Shown: positions 49,319 to 58,339 of the stretch, piece by piece
Numbering within the stretch: position 1 is the first letter of the stretch
Layout of the letters: every line of letters starts with the position of its first letter
Assembly (NCBI RefSeq): GCF_016863655.1
Contig: NZ_BOPH01000102.1
Coordinates: 113,403-177,402, forward strand
Length of the DNA: 64,000 nt
Direction: 5' to 3'
Origin: Virgisporangium ochraceum
Lineage (GTDB): Bacteria; Actinomycetota; Actinomycetes; Mycobacteriales; Micromonosporaceae
Position numbers and translations under genes: made by a program
Notes under the pieces: model-generated
Told to the model about the DNA's origin: nothing
Databases searched by the model: none
Seen by the model: the letters and a program-made list of their open reading frames with translations, nothing else

Positions 49319-51040
49319 ATGCGGCAGTGGATCCCGGGCCTGGACGTGGTGGCGACCTACCGGGTGGCCTGGCTGCCCCGGGACCTCGTCGCGGGCGTGG
49401 TGCTCACCTCGCTCCTGGTCCCGCAGGGCATGGCCTACGCGGAACTGGCCGGGCTGCCGTCGATCACCGGTCTCTACACGACGATCTTCTGCCTGCTCGC
49501 CTACGCGGTGTTCGGGCCGTCGCGGGTGCTCGTTCTCGGCCCGGACTCCTCGCTCGGACCGATGATTGCCGCGGTGATCATCCCGATCGTGGGCTCCGGT
49601 GGCGACCCGGGCCGGGCGGTGGCCCTCGCCGCGATGCTCGCGCTGCTGGTCGGGCTGATGATGACCCTGGCCGGCATCGGCCGGTTCGGGTTCGTCGCCG
49701 ACCTGCTCTCGCGGCCGACCCAGATCGGCTACATGAACGGGTTGGCGCTGACGATCCTGGTGAGCCAGCTCCCCAAGCTGTTCGGGTTCTCCGTCGACGG
49801 CGACGGGCTGATCGCCGAGGCCGCCGGGTTCGTCCGGGGCGTGGCCGACGGCGAGACGGTGCCGGCGGCCGTCACGATCGGCGTCACCGGCATCGTCGTG
49901 ATGATCGTCCTGCGTCGCTGGCTGCCCAAGGTCCCGGCGGTGCTCGCCGCCGTCGTCGTCTCCATCGCCGCGGCGGCCGTGTTCGACGTCGCCGACCGTG
50001 GGGTCGACCTGGTGGGCGAGCTGCCACGGGGCTTCCCGCCGTTCACGCTTCCGTGGCTGTCGTGGGAGGACCTGCCCCTGCTGATCGGGGGAGCGGCCGG
50101 CATCACGCTGGTGTCGTTGACCGACACGATCTCGAACGCGTCGGTGTACGCCGCCCGCGCCGGCCAGGAGGTACGCGGGAACCAGGAGATGATCGGCATC
50201 GGCTCGGCGAACCTCGCGGTGTCGTTCTTCCAGGGCTTCCCGGTCAGCACCAGCGCGTCCCGCACCGCGGTCGCGGTGCAGTCCGGCGCCCGCACCCAGC
50301 TCACCGGCGTCGTCGGCGCCGTGCTCATCCTGCTGATGCTGGTCCTCGTGCCCGGGCTGCTGCGCAACCTGCCGCAGCCGACGCTCGCCGCAGTGGTGAT
50401 CGTCGCCTCGCTGTCGCTGGCCGACCTGTCGGCCGTCAGGCGCCTGTGGAAGCAGCGGCGGGTCGAGTTCAGCCTGTGCATGGCGGCGTTCCTGGGGGTG
50501 GCACTGCTCGGCGTGCTGCCGGGCATCGCGGTCGCCGTGCTGCTGTCGGTCCTCAACGTGTTCCGGCGGGCCTGGTGGCCGTACCACGCCGAGCTCGGCC
50601 GGGCGGCGGGCGTCGCCGGCTACCACGACCTGCGGTCGTACCCGGACGCGGAGCGCCTGCCGGGCCTGGTGCTGTTCCGCTTCGACGCGCCGCTGATCTT
50701 CGCGAACGCCCGCGCGTTCCGCGAGGAGATCCGGCGGCTGGCCCGGGTCGAGGAGCCGCCGCGCTGGATCCTCGTGGCCGCGGAGCCGCTCACCGACATC
50801 GACACGACCGCCGCCGACATGCTCGAGGACCTCGACGAGGAGCTGAACCGCGAGGGGATCTCGCTGGTGTTCGCGGAGCTGAAGGACCCGGTGCGCGAAA
50901 AGATCGACCGCTACAAGCTGACCCGCACGATCGACCCCGAGCACTTCTTCCCGACCATCGAGGACGCCGTGGCGGCCTACCGGGCGCAGACCGGTGCCGA
51001 GTGGGTCGCCGCCGACCCGTCGTACAGGAGGCAGTCATGA
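49319..51040 (+). CDS. SulP family anion transporter with STAS domain
   Basis: 573 residues. N-terminal membrane domain with the SulP signature VVLTSLLVPQGMAYAELAGL, then FGPSRVLVLGPDSSLGPMIA, IGRFGFVADLLSRPTQIGYM and FPVSTSASRTAVAVQSGART. A C-terminal STAS domain (about 445-573) contains PGLVLFRFDAPLIFANARAF and WILVAAEPLTDIDTTAADML. Members move sulfate, bicarbonate or other anions. ATG 49319 is chosen because it is 35 nt from palindrome 17; the open frame extends upstream with another ATG at 49307. The gene is coupled by ATGA to the M24 peptidase. Confidence 0.92.
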   Translation: MRQWIPGLDVVATYRVAWLPRDLVAGVVLTSLLVPQGMAYAELAGLPSITGLYTTIFCLLAYAVFGPSRVLVLGPDSSLGPMIAAVIIPIVGSGGDPGRAVALAAMLALLVGLMMTLAGIGRFGFVADLLSRPTQIGYMNGLALTILVSQLPKLFGFSVDGDGLIAEAAGFVRGVADGETVPAAVTIGVTGIVVMIVLRRWLPKVPAVLAAVVVSIAAAAVFDVADRGVDLVGELPRGFPPFTLPWLSWEDLPLLIGGAAGITLVSLTDTISNASVYAARAGQEVRGNQEMIGIGSANLAVSFFQGFPVSTSASRTAVAVQSGARTQLTGVVGAVLILLMLVLVPGLLRNLPQPTLAAVVIVASLSLADLSAVRRLWKQRRVEFSLCMAAFLGVALLGVLPGIAVAVLLSVLNVFRRAWWPYHAELGRAAGVAGYHDLRSYPDAERLPGLVLFRFDAPLIFANARAFREEIRRLARVEEPPRWILVAAEPLTDIDTTAADMLEDLDEELNREGISLVFAELKDPVREKIDRYKLTRTIDPEHFFPTIEDAVAAYRAQTGAEWVAADPSYRRQS

Positions 51041-52149
51041 CGGCATTCACCAGCAAGGACTACGCCGCCCGGATGGCGCGGGCCACCGCCGACGCGGGGC
51101 AGGCGGGACTCGCCGGGGTACTCGTCGCGCCGGGGCCGGACCTGGTGTGGCTCACCGGGTACCGGCCGACGGCGATCACCGAGCGGCTCACGTTGCTTGT
51201 CCTCGCGGTCGGCCGCGAACCGACGCTGGTCGTGCCGATGCTCGAACGCCCCGACGCGGAGGCCGCCGCCGGCGCGCCCGCACTGTCCATCGTGGACTGG
51301 CGGGACGGCGACGACCCGTACGACGTGGCGGCCATGCTGCTGGGCGACAGCGGCCGGTTCGGCGTCTCGGACTCCACGTGGGCGCTGCACCTGCTGGGCC
51401 TGCAACGGATCCGGCCCGAGAACGGCTGGGCGGGGCTGACGGAGTGCCTGCCGATGCTGCGCGCCGTGAAGGACAAAGCCGAGCTCGACCGGCTCGCCGC
51501 CGCCGGCGCCGCGGCCGACTGCGCCTTCGGCGACATCCTCACGGTCCCGTTCGCCGGCCGCCGCGAGACCGACGTCGCGGCGGATCTCGCCGCGCTGCTG
51601 CGCAAGTACGGTCACGAGCAGGTCGACTTCACGGTCGTGGGCTCCGGCCCGAACGGCGCCAACCCGCACCACGAGGCCGGACCGCGCACGATCGAGCCGG
51701 GCGACACGGTCGTGCTCGACTTCGGCGGGCTCATGCGCGGCTACGGCTCCGACACCACCCGCACCGTCTCGGTGGGCGAGCCGGGCGAGGAGGTGCGCAC
51801 CGTGCACGGCATCGTGCGCCGGGCGCAGCAGGCGGCGTTCGAGGCGGTCCGCCCGGGCGTGACGTGCCAGGACATCGACCGGGTCGCCCGCCGCGTGATC
51901 ACCGAGGCCGGGTACGGCGAACGGTTCATCCACCGCACCGGCCACGGCATCGGCGTCACCACGCACGAGCCGCCGTATCTGGTGGAGGGCGAGGAGCAGC
52001 CGCTGGTGCCGGGCATGTGCTTCTCCATCGAGCCCGGCATCTACCTGCCCGGCCGGTTCGGGGTGCGCATCGAGGACATCGTCACGGTCACCGCCGACGG
52101 CGGGCGCCGGCTGAACAACACCGGCCGCGAGCTTCACCTGGTGGCGTAG
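51037..52149 (+). CDS. M24 family Xaa-Pro aminopeptidase/dipeptidase
   Basis: 370 residues. N-terminal creatinase-like domain (GVLVAPGPDLVWLTGYRPTA) and a pita-bread catalytic domain with the two-metal ligands in place: VLDFGGLMRGYGSDTTRTVS (two Asp), HRTGHGIGVTTHEPP (His), CFSIEPGIYL (Glu) and VRIEDIVTV (Glu). It removes N-terminal residues next to proline or splits Xaa-Pro dipeptides in the cytoplasm. It starts inside the SulP stop (ATGA) and overlaps the convergent ThrE gene by 16 bases. Confidence 0.92.
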   Translation: MTAFTSKDYAARMARATADAGQAGLAGVLVAPGPDLVWLTGYRPTAITERLTLLVLAVGREPTLVVPMLERPDAEAAAGAPALSIVDWRDGDDPYDVAAMLLGDSGRFGVSDSTWALHLLGLQRIRPENGWAGLTECLPMLRAVKDKAELDRLAAAGAAADCAFGDILTVPFAGRRETDVAADLAALLRKYGHEQVDFTVVGSGPNGANPHHEAGPRTIEPGDTVVLDFGGLMRGYGSDTTRTVSVGEPGEEVRTVHGIVRRAQQAAFEAVRPGVTCQDIDRVARRVITEAGYGERFIHRTGHGIGVTTHEPPYLVEGEEQPLVPGMCFSIEPGIYLPGRFGVRIEDIVTVTADGGRRLNNTGRELHLVA

Positions 52150-53408
52150 AAGCGGGCGAGCGACCGGTACAGCGGATACCCGCACAGCACACCGAGTGCC
52201 ACGGCGATCATCGTGCCGACCATGCCGAACAGGTCCTGCAGACCGGCGACGGCGTCGTCGCTGAGGTACTGGGTGATCCCGATCAGCCCGAGCGCGCCGG
52301 GAACCAGGAGCCAGAACGCCGGGAGGAACGACACCAGCGCCGGCGGCCCCGACGGCAGCCGCGCGACCAGGTAGGCCGCCGGGGTCATGACCAGCGCCCC
52401 GACGAACCCGCTCAGGTAGCCGCCGAGGACCAGGTTGCCGACGAACTGCCCGATCCACCCGACGTAGAGCACGAGACACAGCCAGGGCAGCGACCGGTGG
52501 GGTGCCGAGTGGTGGAGGTAGCTGCCGATCCCGACGAGGAGCACGCCGAGCCACGGTGCCCACCAGCCGACCTGGTTGTCGGGCGCGTCCACCAGCCGGT
52601 CGGCTGGGGGCAGGCCGACCACCTGCGCGGCCGCGATGATCCCGAACGCGAGCAGGAACAGCTGGAGCGTCCCGGCGACCAGGCGGCTGGCGCCGGTCAC
52701 GATCTGGGCGGCCGACAGCTCGACGACGGCCATCGTGAGCGCGGCGCCGGGCAGGAACGTCACGAGCGGCGCGACCATCGAGCGCACATCGGCGTCGCCC
52801 CAGCCGTACCGGGACAGTAGGAACGTGGTCGCCGCCACGATGAACGCCGCGCCGACGGGCATGATCATCTGGGTGCTCGTCCAGCGCTGGCCGATGCGCT
52901 TCAGGAACCCGACCAGGACGCCGAAGCCGGCGGCCACGGCGAGGTCGACGGGCGTCGGCTGGAGCACGAGGCAGATGCCGACGGTCAGTACGACGTGGCC
53001 GAGGATGGTGGCCGTGCCACCGAAGCGGGGCTCGCTGTCGAGGACCCGCCGGATCCGCTCGCTGCCCTCCCGTAGGTCGAGTTCGCCCCGCTGGGCCGCC
53101 TTCAGGATCTCGAAGAGCGCCGTCGTCTGGTCCAGGCGCAGGCCGCCGCGCAGCTGGCGGGTCGGTTCCATGGTCGCCGGACGGCCGGGCTCGAGCGCGA
53201 CGACGACGGACGTGGGCGCGACGCTGCACCGGGCGTCGGGCGCGCCGTACGCGCGGGCGACCCGCACCAGGTGGTCCTCGATCTCGTTGACCGCCTCGCC
53301 GGCGGTGGTCAGGGCGCTGCCCAGGTACAGCAGGAACCGCCGCAGGTCGCGCCGCCTGCGGTCGGCGGGGGAGCGGAGCGGGCGACGGTAGACCCGCTCC
53401 GCCGTCAT
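52134..53408 (-). CDS. ThrE-type threonine/serine exporter
   Basis: 424 residues, intact, in contrast to the broken copy at 12,827. N-terminal cytoplasmic DUF1212 domain (FLLYLGSALTTAGEAVNEIE, SVVVALEPGRPATMEPTRQL) followed by about ten membrane helices (LGHVVLTVGICLVLQPTPVD, VGWIGQFVGNLVLGGYLSGF, LLVPGALGLIGITQYLSDDA). In Corynebacterium ThrE exports threonine and serine. It closes the minus-strand unit with the APC permease and M20 peptidase, so export and import of amino acids and dipeptide cleavage appear together. It begins only 4 bases after the M20 stop. Confidence 0.9.
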   Translation of the reverse strand: MTAERVYRRPLRSPADRRRRDLRRFLLYLGSALTTAGEAVNEIEDHLVRVARAYGAPDARCSVAPTSVVVALEPGRPATMEPTRQLRGGLRLDQTTALFEILKAAQRGELDLREGSERIRRVLDSEPRFGGTATILGHVVLTVGICLVLQPTPVDLAVAAGFGVLVGFLKRIGQRWTSTQMIMPVGAAFIVAATTFLLSRYGWGDADVRSMVAPLVTFLPGAALTMAVVELSAAQIVTGASRLVAGTLQLFLLAFGIIAAAQVVGLPPADRLVDAPDNQVGWWAPWLGVLLVGIGSYLHHSAPHRSLPWLCLVLYVGWIGQFVGNLVLGGYLSGFVGALVMTPAAYLVARLPSGPPALVSFLPAFWLLVPGALGLIGITQYLSDDAVAGLQDLFGMVGTMIAVALGVLCGYPLYRSLARFYATR

Positions 53409-53412
53409 CCCG

Positions 53413-54756
53413 CTACCGCCCGTCGGCGTAGGCGCGCAGGAACAGCGCTTCGGCCAGGGCCATCCCCGCGATCTCCGTGGGGTCGACGCTCTCGTTGGGC
53501 GCGTGCATCAGGCACATCGGGTCCTCGACGCCCATCAGGATGATCTCGGCATCCGGGTAGGTGTCGGCGAACACGTTGCACAGCGGGATCGAGCCGCCCT
53601 GGCCGAGCGCGGTCATCTCCCGTCCGTACGCCTCGCGCATCGCGGCGGCGAGCGCCGTGTACGCCGGTCCGCCGGTGCGGGCCTGGAACGGTTCACCGGA
53701 CCCCTCCCGCTCGACGGTCACCTGCACGCCCCACGGCGCGGCGCCGTGCAGGTGCGCGATCAGCGCGTCGGCCGCCTTGACCGGGTCCATGCCGGGCGGC
53801 ACCCGCAGGTTCAGCCGGGCCCGGGCCTGCGGCTGCACCGCCGACGCCGAGCCGACCACCGGCGGGCAGTCCATGCCGAGCACGGTCACGGCCGGCCGGG
53901 CCCAGATCATGTCCGACACCGTTCCGCCGCCCAGCAGTGACACCCCGTCGAGGACACCGGCGTCGGCCCGGAACCTGGCCGGCGGGTAGTCCTCCCCGTG
54001 CCAGGTCGTGGTGTTGTCCAGGCCCTCGATGGTGGTGTTCCCCGCGTCGTCGCGCAGCGAGGCGAGCATGTGGATCAGCGCCGCCAGCGCGTCCGGCGCG
54101 GCGCCGCCGAACATGCCGGAGTGCACCTCCGAGCGCAGCGCCCGCACCGTCACCACGACGTTGACCAGGCCACGCAGGCTCACCGTCACGGCCGGTACCC
54201 CGACCGCGGCGTTGCCGGTGTCGCACACCAGGATCGCGTCGGCGCGCAGCAGGTCGGCGTTGCGGACCACGAAGTCCTCGAGCCCACCGGTGCCCTGCTC
54301 CTCGGAGCCCTCGACGATCAGCTTCAGGTTCACCGGCACGTCGTCGCCCAGCGCGCGGAGCGCGGTCAGGTGCATGACGATGTTGCCCTTGCAGTCGGCC
54401 GAGCCCCGGCCGTACCAGCGACCGCGCACGTCGGTCAGCTGGAACGGCGGGGTCCGCCAGGCGCGTTCGTCCAGCGGCGGCTGGACGTCGTAGTGCGAGT
54501 ACAGCAGCACGGTCGGCGCGTCCGGTACGGAACAGGGCCGGGCGCCGTACACGGCCCGGCTGCCGTCGGCCGTCTCGACCAGCCGCACGTCGCTGAAGCC
54601 CGCGGCCGTGAACCGGTCGACGACCCACTCGGCGGCCTTCTCGCACTCCTCCACCGGGTACTGGCGCGGGTCGGCCACCGACCGGTACGACACCAGCTCC
54701 TCGAGGTCCGAGCGGGCCTGGCCCATCAGCTCCGCCACGCGTTCCCTGAGCTCCAT
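53413..54756 (-). CDS. M20 family dipeptidase (carnosinase-like)
   Basis: 447 residues from ATG 54756. Zinc-site residues are in place: LLYSHYDVQPPLDERAW (His, Asp), GRGSADCKGNIVMHL (Asp), LKLIVEGSEEQGTGGLEDF (Glu-Glu), ILVCDTGNA and MCLMHAPNESV (His). A lid/dimer domain with SLRGLVNVVVTVRALRSEVH interrupts the catalytic domain. It splits dipeptides or N-acyl amino acids in the cytoplasm. Co-transcribed with a small membrane protein, the APC permease upstream and ThrE downstream. Confidence 0.93.
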   Translation of the reverse strand: MELRERVAELMGQARSDLEELVSYRSVADPRQYPVEECEKAAEWVVDRFTAAGFSDVRLVETADGSRAVYGARPCSVPDAPTVLLYSHYDVQPPLDERAWRTPPFQLTDVRGRWYGRGSADCKGNIVMHLTALRALGDDVPVNLKLIVEGSEEQGTGGLEDFVVRNADLLRADAILVCDTGNAAVGVPAVTVSLRGLVNVVVTVRALRSEVHSGMFGGAAPDALAALIHMLASLRDDAGNTTIEGLDNTTTWHGEDYPPARFRADAGVLDGVSLLGGGTVSDMIWARPAVTVLGMDCPPVVGSASAVQPQARARLNLRVPPGMDPVKAADALIAHLHGAAPWGVQVTVEREGSGEPFQARTGGPAYTALAAAMREAYGREMTALGQGGSIPLCNVFADTYPDAEIILMGVEDPMCLMHAPNESVDPTEIAGMALAEALFLRAYADGR

Positions 54757-54761
54757 CGACG

Positions 54762-55205
54762 TCACCCCTTCGCCACGTCGGCGGTCTTCAGGTCCTCGGC
54801 GAACTCCTGGAACTCCTCGAGGTACTTGGGGCAGTAGACCTTGATGATCAGCAGCTGTCCCTTGAGGACGTTCTTGTCGGCGATGACCGGTCGGGTACCC
54901 GGTCCGCCGGCGCCGTTGGTCATCATGCCGTAGACCACGCCGCGGCCCAGCGCGCTGACCGGGTCGGCGCAGGTGGCCCCGCCGTCGTCGCCGAGCACCG
55001 CGACGACCGTGTCCTTCGCCGGCACCCGCAGCCCGGCGGCCCGGGCCTCGGAGATGAGCTGGTCGGCTTTCTCGTCGGCCTGCGCGGCGTCGCGCGAGCT
55101 CGTGAAGATCAGCAGTGCGGTGCCGGCGATCACGACGAAGACGAGCCCGAGCACCCAGTAGGTGATCGTGCGGTTGCGCTTCTGCTTGTCCACCCAGACG
55201 GTCAT
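54762..55205 (-). CDS. Membrane-anchored small extracytoplasmic protein, unknown function
   Basis: 147 residues. It begins TVWVDKQKRNRTITYWVLGL, so a single N-terminal helix (YWVLGLVFVVIAGTALLIFT) anchors an outside domain. That domain has a short coiled coil (AQADEKADQLISEARAAGLR), a segment TVVAVLGDDGGATCADPVSA and KVYCPKYLEEFQEFAEDLKT, with two cysteines that could bridge. The start sits in an ATGA overlap with the APC permease stop, and the M20 gene follows after 5 bases, so it is part of the amino-acid/peptide unit; it might be an accessory subunit of the permease (inference). Confidence 0.75.
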   Translation of the reverse strand: MTVWVDKQKRNRTITYWVLGLVFVVIAGTALLIFTSSRDAAQADEKADQLISEARAAGLRVPAKDTVVAVLGDDGGATCADPVSALGRGVVYGMMTNGAGGPGTRPVIADKNVLKGQLLIIKVYCPKYLEEFQEFAEDLKTADVAKG

Positions 55206-56698
55206 TCCGCCACGACCTCCTCGGCGCCGTCGCTGTCGCTCTCGGTCTTCCACGAGGGCTTGCGGGCCTTGTAGAAGAGATAGGGGACCAGGAGGCCGAG
55301 GCCGAGCGCACCGCCGGCGACGACCGCCACGTAGATGCCCGCGTTACCGGACTCGAACTGCGACGGCGGGATGAAGCCGATCAGCAGCGCGGCCAGGGAG
55401 GCGGCGAAACCGACACCGCACAGGCCCACGAGCATCGGGGCGCGGTAGCCGCGCGGGTGGTCGGGGTGCTTGCGGCGCAGCCGCACCGCGGCCACGAACA
55501 TCAGCAGGTACATGATCAGGTACACCTGCGTGGTGATCACGGAGAAGATCCAGTAGGCGCTGGACACGTCCGGGATGAACGCGTACGCCATCGCGATGAC
55601 CGTGGTGACCGCGCCCTGCACGACGAGGATGTTCTGCTGCACGCCGTGCTTGTTCAGGCGCTGCAGGTACGGCGGCAGGTAGCCTTCCTTGCGCGAGATC
55701 AGCAGCAGGCCGCGCGACGGGCCGGCGAGCCAGGTGAGCATGCCGCCGAGCGAGGCCATCACCAGCATGACGCCGACGATCGGGGTCAGCCACTGCGACC
55801 CGAACTCCACGAACACGACATCGAAGGCCTGCATGATGCCGGCGGTCAACGACAGCTGCTCGGCGGGCACGATCCAGCTGATCGCGAGCGCCGGCAGGAT
55901 GAAGATGAGCAGGACCAGGCCCATGGACAGGAAGATCGCCCGGGGGAACTCCTTGCCGGGTTTGCGCAGCGACCCGACGTGCACCGCGTTCATCTCCATG
56001 CCCGAGTAGGACAGGAAGTTGTTGACGATGAGCACCAGGCTGGCCAGGCCCGCCCACGCCGGCAGCAGGTTGTCGGCGGTCATCGGCGCGGCCGACTCGT
56101 TGCCCTGGCCCAGGAACGCCATGCCGAGGATCACCAGCAGGGTGCCCGGCACGAGGGTCCCGATGATGAGGCCGGCGCTCGCGAGGCCGGCGACGCCCTG
56201 GGTGCCGCGCGAGGACACCCACACGCCGGTCCAGTAGCAGACCATGATGACGATCGCGGTCCACACGCCGCTGGACGCCAGGTCCGGGTTGATGACGTAG
56301 GCCAGCGTGCTGGCCACGAACCCGAGCAGGCTCGGGTAGTAGAAGATCGTCATGGCGAACTGGCACCAGACGGCGAGGAACCCGGCCGGCTTGGAGATGC
56401 CCTCGCTCACCCAGTTGTAGACACCTCCGCTCCAGCCCGACGCGAGCTCCGCCGACACCAGCGACGTCGGCAGCAGGAACACCAGCGCCGGCACCACGTA
56501 GAGGAAGATGCACGCCAGTCCGTAGACGGCCATGGTGGGTGACGGCCGCAGGCTCGCGACCGAGCTCGTCGTCATCAGAGCCAGCGCCACCCACGAGATG
56601 TATGCGGTTGCCCGGGCGGGCCGGGCGGGCCGGGCCGCGTCCTGCGGCTCGGCGGCTGCGGGTCCCTGCCGCTTGGCGGGGACATCCATCGCACTCAC
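55202..56698 (-). CDS. APC family amino acid permease
   Basis: 498 residues, 12 membrane helices. Family hallmarks: YISWVALALMTTSSVASLRP in helix 1, LVSAELASGWSGGVYNWVSE, GFLAVWCQFAMTIFYYPSLL, NNFLSYSGMEMNAVHVGSLR and KEFPRAIFLSMGLVLLIFIL. It resembles the glutamate/GABA-type group of the APC superfamily; the substrate is not readable. ATG 56698 is used, though ATG 56689 is possible. It heads the minus-strand unit of permease, small membrane protein, M20 peptidase and ThrE. The nearest regulon palindrome (site 18) is 136 nt upstream. Confidence 0.9.
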   Translation of the reverse strand: MSAMDVPAKRQGPAAAEPQDAARPARPARATAYISWVALALMTTSSVASLRPSPTMAVYGLACIFLYVVPALVFLLPTSLVSAELASGWSGGVYNWVSEGISKPAGFLAVWCQFAMTIFYYPSLLGFVASTLAYVINPDLASSGVWTAIVIMVCYWTGVWVSSRGTQGVAGLASAGLIIGTLVPGTLLVILGMAFLGQGNESAAPMTADNLLPAWAGLASLVLIVNNFLSYSGMEMNAVHVGSLRKPGKEFPRAIFLSMGLVLLIFILPALAISWIVPAEQLSLTAGIMQAFDVVFVEFGSQWLTPIVGVMLVMASLGGMLTWLAGPSRGLLLISRKEGYLPPYLQRLNKHGVQQNILVVQGAVTTVIAMAYAFIPDVSSAYWIFSVITTQVYLIMYLLMFVAAVRLRRKHPDHPRGYRAPMLVGLCGVGFAASLAALLIGFIPPSQFESGNAGIYVAVVAGGALGLGLLVPYLFYKARKPSWKTESDSDGAEEVVAE

Positions 56699-56834
56699 GC
56701 GATCGGTTCCTTCCGTCTCCGCGGGCCGGCCACGAGCCGTCCCGGTGGTTCCGTTCAGGGCGGCTGCTCCTGCGGATCACCCCGAGCCCTGGGCAGCTGA
56801 CCGGCATCATGGGCGCGGCGCGGCGGACGCGGCA

Positions 56835-56851
56835 TCATCCGGGACGGATTA
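56835..56851 (-). promoter_or_regulatory. Regulon palindrome, site 18 (APC-M20-ThrE unit)
   Basis: TCATCCGGGACGGATTA, one mismatch in the right arm. It overlaps the TAA stop of the K+ channel gene and lies 136 nt before the permease ATG, a longer spacing than most. Confidence 0.5.
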
Positions 56852-57391
56852 ACCGGTTGTGCCGGGGTCGCCGTCGGAGTCCGCCGACGCGCGTCGCCGC
56901 AGCCCGAGCTGCGTCGCGGCGAGCAGCTGGCGGATGCCGAGGCCGATGAAGATCATGTTGCCGATCATCTGGCCGGTCACGAGCAGCCGGGCGTCCGAGC
57001 TCTGCGGCGCGATGTCGCCGAAGCCGACGGTGGAGAACACCGTGACGCTGAAGTACAGCGTGTCGGTGCGGTTCAGCCCGGTGCCGAAGTTGTCGGTCGA
57101 CGACCGGGCCAGGAGGTAGTACGCCGCGGCGAACAGCAGCAGGAACATCGGCGCCGCGACCGCGAGGGCCTCGATCGCCCGCATCCGCGGGTAGTGCGAG
57201 CTGACGATCGCCCGTACGTGCCAGGCGAGCACGACCGCCACCGTCGCCAGGCCCACGACCAGCAGGACGATGGTGAACGCGTCGCTCCGGTCGGGCAGCG
57301 GGATGAGGTAGTAGACGGCCAGCGACAGGCCCACCGTGCCGAGCGGCCGGAGCAGGACCCGGCGACGCGGCACCGGTGGGCGGTCGGTCAT
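56849..57391 (-). CDS. Potassium channel family protein (two-TM pore domain)
   Basis: 180 residues. Two helices before the pore (TVGLSLAVYYLIPLPDRSDA, VLLVVGLATVAVVLAWHVRA) and a third (LAVAAPMFLLLFAAAYYLLA), then the selectivity filter STVGFGDIAP preceded by FSVTVF, followed by a last helix (GQMIGNMIFIGLGIRQLLAA). TVGFGD is the K+ filter, so it is a potassium-selective channel. No RCK domain is attached. It is the last gene of the three-gene unit starting at 58,131. Confidence 0.85.
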   Translation of the reverse strand: MTDRPPVPRRRVLLRPLGTVGLSLAVYYLIPLPDRSDAFTIVLLVVGLATVAVVLAWHVRAIVSSHYPRMRAIEALAVAAPMFLLLFAAAYYLLARSSTDNFGTGLNRTDTLYFSVTVFSTVGFGDIAPQSSDARLLVTGQMIGNMIFIGLGIRQLLAATQLGLRRRASADSDGDPGTTG

Positions 57392-57397
57392 CGCGGC

Positions 57398-57673
57398 TCA
57401 GCGCCCCAGGCGGTACTTGGCGCTGGCGCCGATGTGGGCGATGTCGATGGCGGCCGCGATGGCGACCCAGAACCACTCCCAGCCGACGAGGCCGACGCCC
57501 GGTGTGTAGAACAGGACGTACATCAGGGTCGCGAACGGCAGGAACAGGATCCCCAGGATCGGCCAGAACCAGGTGTCGAACGCCGCGTCGACGAACCGCG
57601 GCCGGACGATGAAGATCATGAATAGCGCGAGTCGGGGAAAGAGCCCGGCGAAGATTGCGAACAGGCATCCCAT
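57398..57673 (-). CDS. Small three-helix membrane protein
   Basis: 91 residues from ATG 57673. Three hydrophobic stretches: MGCLFAIFAGLFPRLALFMI, FDTWFWPILGILFLPFATLM and WEWFWVAIAAAIDIAHIGAS. The family is common in actinobacteria next to membrane stress genes and unnamed here. The start lies inside the upstream HdeD-like gene (58-base overlap) and the stop is 6 bases from the K+ channel start, so the three genes are one unit. Confidence 0.75.
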   Translation of the reverse strand: MGCLFAIFAGLFPRLALFMIFIVRPRFVDAAFDTWFWPILGILFLPFATLMYVLFYTPGVGLVGWEWFWVAIAAAIDIAHIGASAKYRLGR

Positions 57674-58131
57674 GGTTCCGCCTCCGTTGCGTCCGAGGTG
57701 AGATCGTCCGGTCGGCCGGGCCCGGTCGGGCCGGCGTCGGGTGCGCCGGTGCCCGGCGCGGGTGCGAGCGGCAGCGAGCGCGGCCACACCGCGAACGCCG
57801 TCCCGACGAGCGTCGAGACGCCACCCAGCGCCAGCAGGCGGGGGGTGGCCGGGCCGTCGACGGTCGCGGCGATCACCAGCTGCAGGAGACCGCTCAGCAG
57901 CCACATGGCCGCCACCACCGGCGCGAGGACGGCCCATCCCGGTCCGAGCCGGCTGAGGCGGGAGATCCCGGCCAGCACGAGCCCGGCGCCGACCACGGCG
58001 ACCATCACCCGCAGCGGCATGTCCGGCAGGACCTGAAGGGTGACACCGGCGACGATGGAGGCGACCCCGAGCGCGGCCGGCACCCACCACCGCAGAAAGC
58101 TGTCCCCGGGCGCAGGGTGCTGGTCGGCCAT
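57616..58131 (-). CDS. HdeD-like (DUF308) membrane protein, short
   Basis: 171 residues. Four helices in two pairs: WWVPAALGVASIVAGVTLQV, LRVMVAVVGAGLVLAGISRL, WAVLAPVVAAMWLLSGLLQL and PRLLALGGVSTLVGTAFAVW, each pair ending in the DUF308 'GxxLVLxGI' type motif. A disordered Pro/Gly-rich C-terminus follows (APAPGTGAPDAGPTGPGRPD). It is about two thirds the usual HdeD length and is diverged from the copy at 24,296. First gene of the unit with the small membrane protein and K+ channel; palindrome site 19 is 58 nt upstream and the start has ggagacgcg. Confidence 0.75.
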   Translation of the reverse strand: MADQHPAPGDSFLRWWVPAALGVASIVAGVTLQVLPDMPLRVMVAVVGAGLVLAGISRLSRLGPGWAVLAPVVAAMWLLSGLLQLVIAATVDGPATPRLLALGGVSTLVGTAFAVWPRSLPLAPAPGTGAPDAGPTGPGRPDDLTSDATEAEPWDACSQSSPGSFPDSRYS

Positions 58132-58189
58132 CGCGTCTCCGCTCCGTCGTCGGCGTCACGAGAGTCGTTTCCGGACGTCCCGTCGGTCA

Positions 58190-58206
58190 TCACCCGCCGT
58201 GGGTGA
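58190..58206 (-). promoter_or_regulatory. Regulon palindrome, site 19 (HdeD-like/K+ channel unit)
   Basis: TCACCCGCCGTGGGTGA, exact match with perfect TCACCC/GGGTGA arms; 58 nt before ATG 58131. Confidence 0.72.
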
Positions 58207-58251
58207 GTGATCGTCGGGGGTCCGCGGGCGGTGGGTGGAGCAGGTCGGCGG

Positions 58252-58268
58252 TCACCCGTCGCGGACGA
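58252..58268 (+). promoter_or_regulatory. Regulon palindrome, site 20 (MFS transporter)
   Basis: TCACCCGTCGCGGACGA, exact match to TCRYCC-N5-GGRYGA; 71 nt before ATG 58340. Confidence 0.65.
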
Positions 58269-58339
58269 CGACCGGGCACCGCGGGCGGGCGAGGATCGCG
58301 GTACTGGTCGTGCCGTGCGCCGGAGGGCGGGATGCGTCG

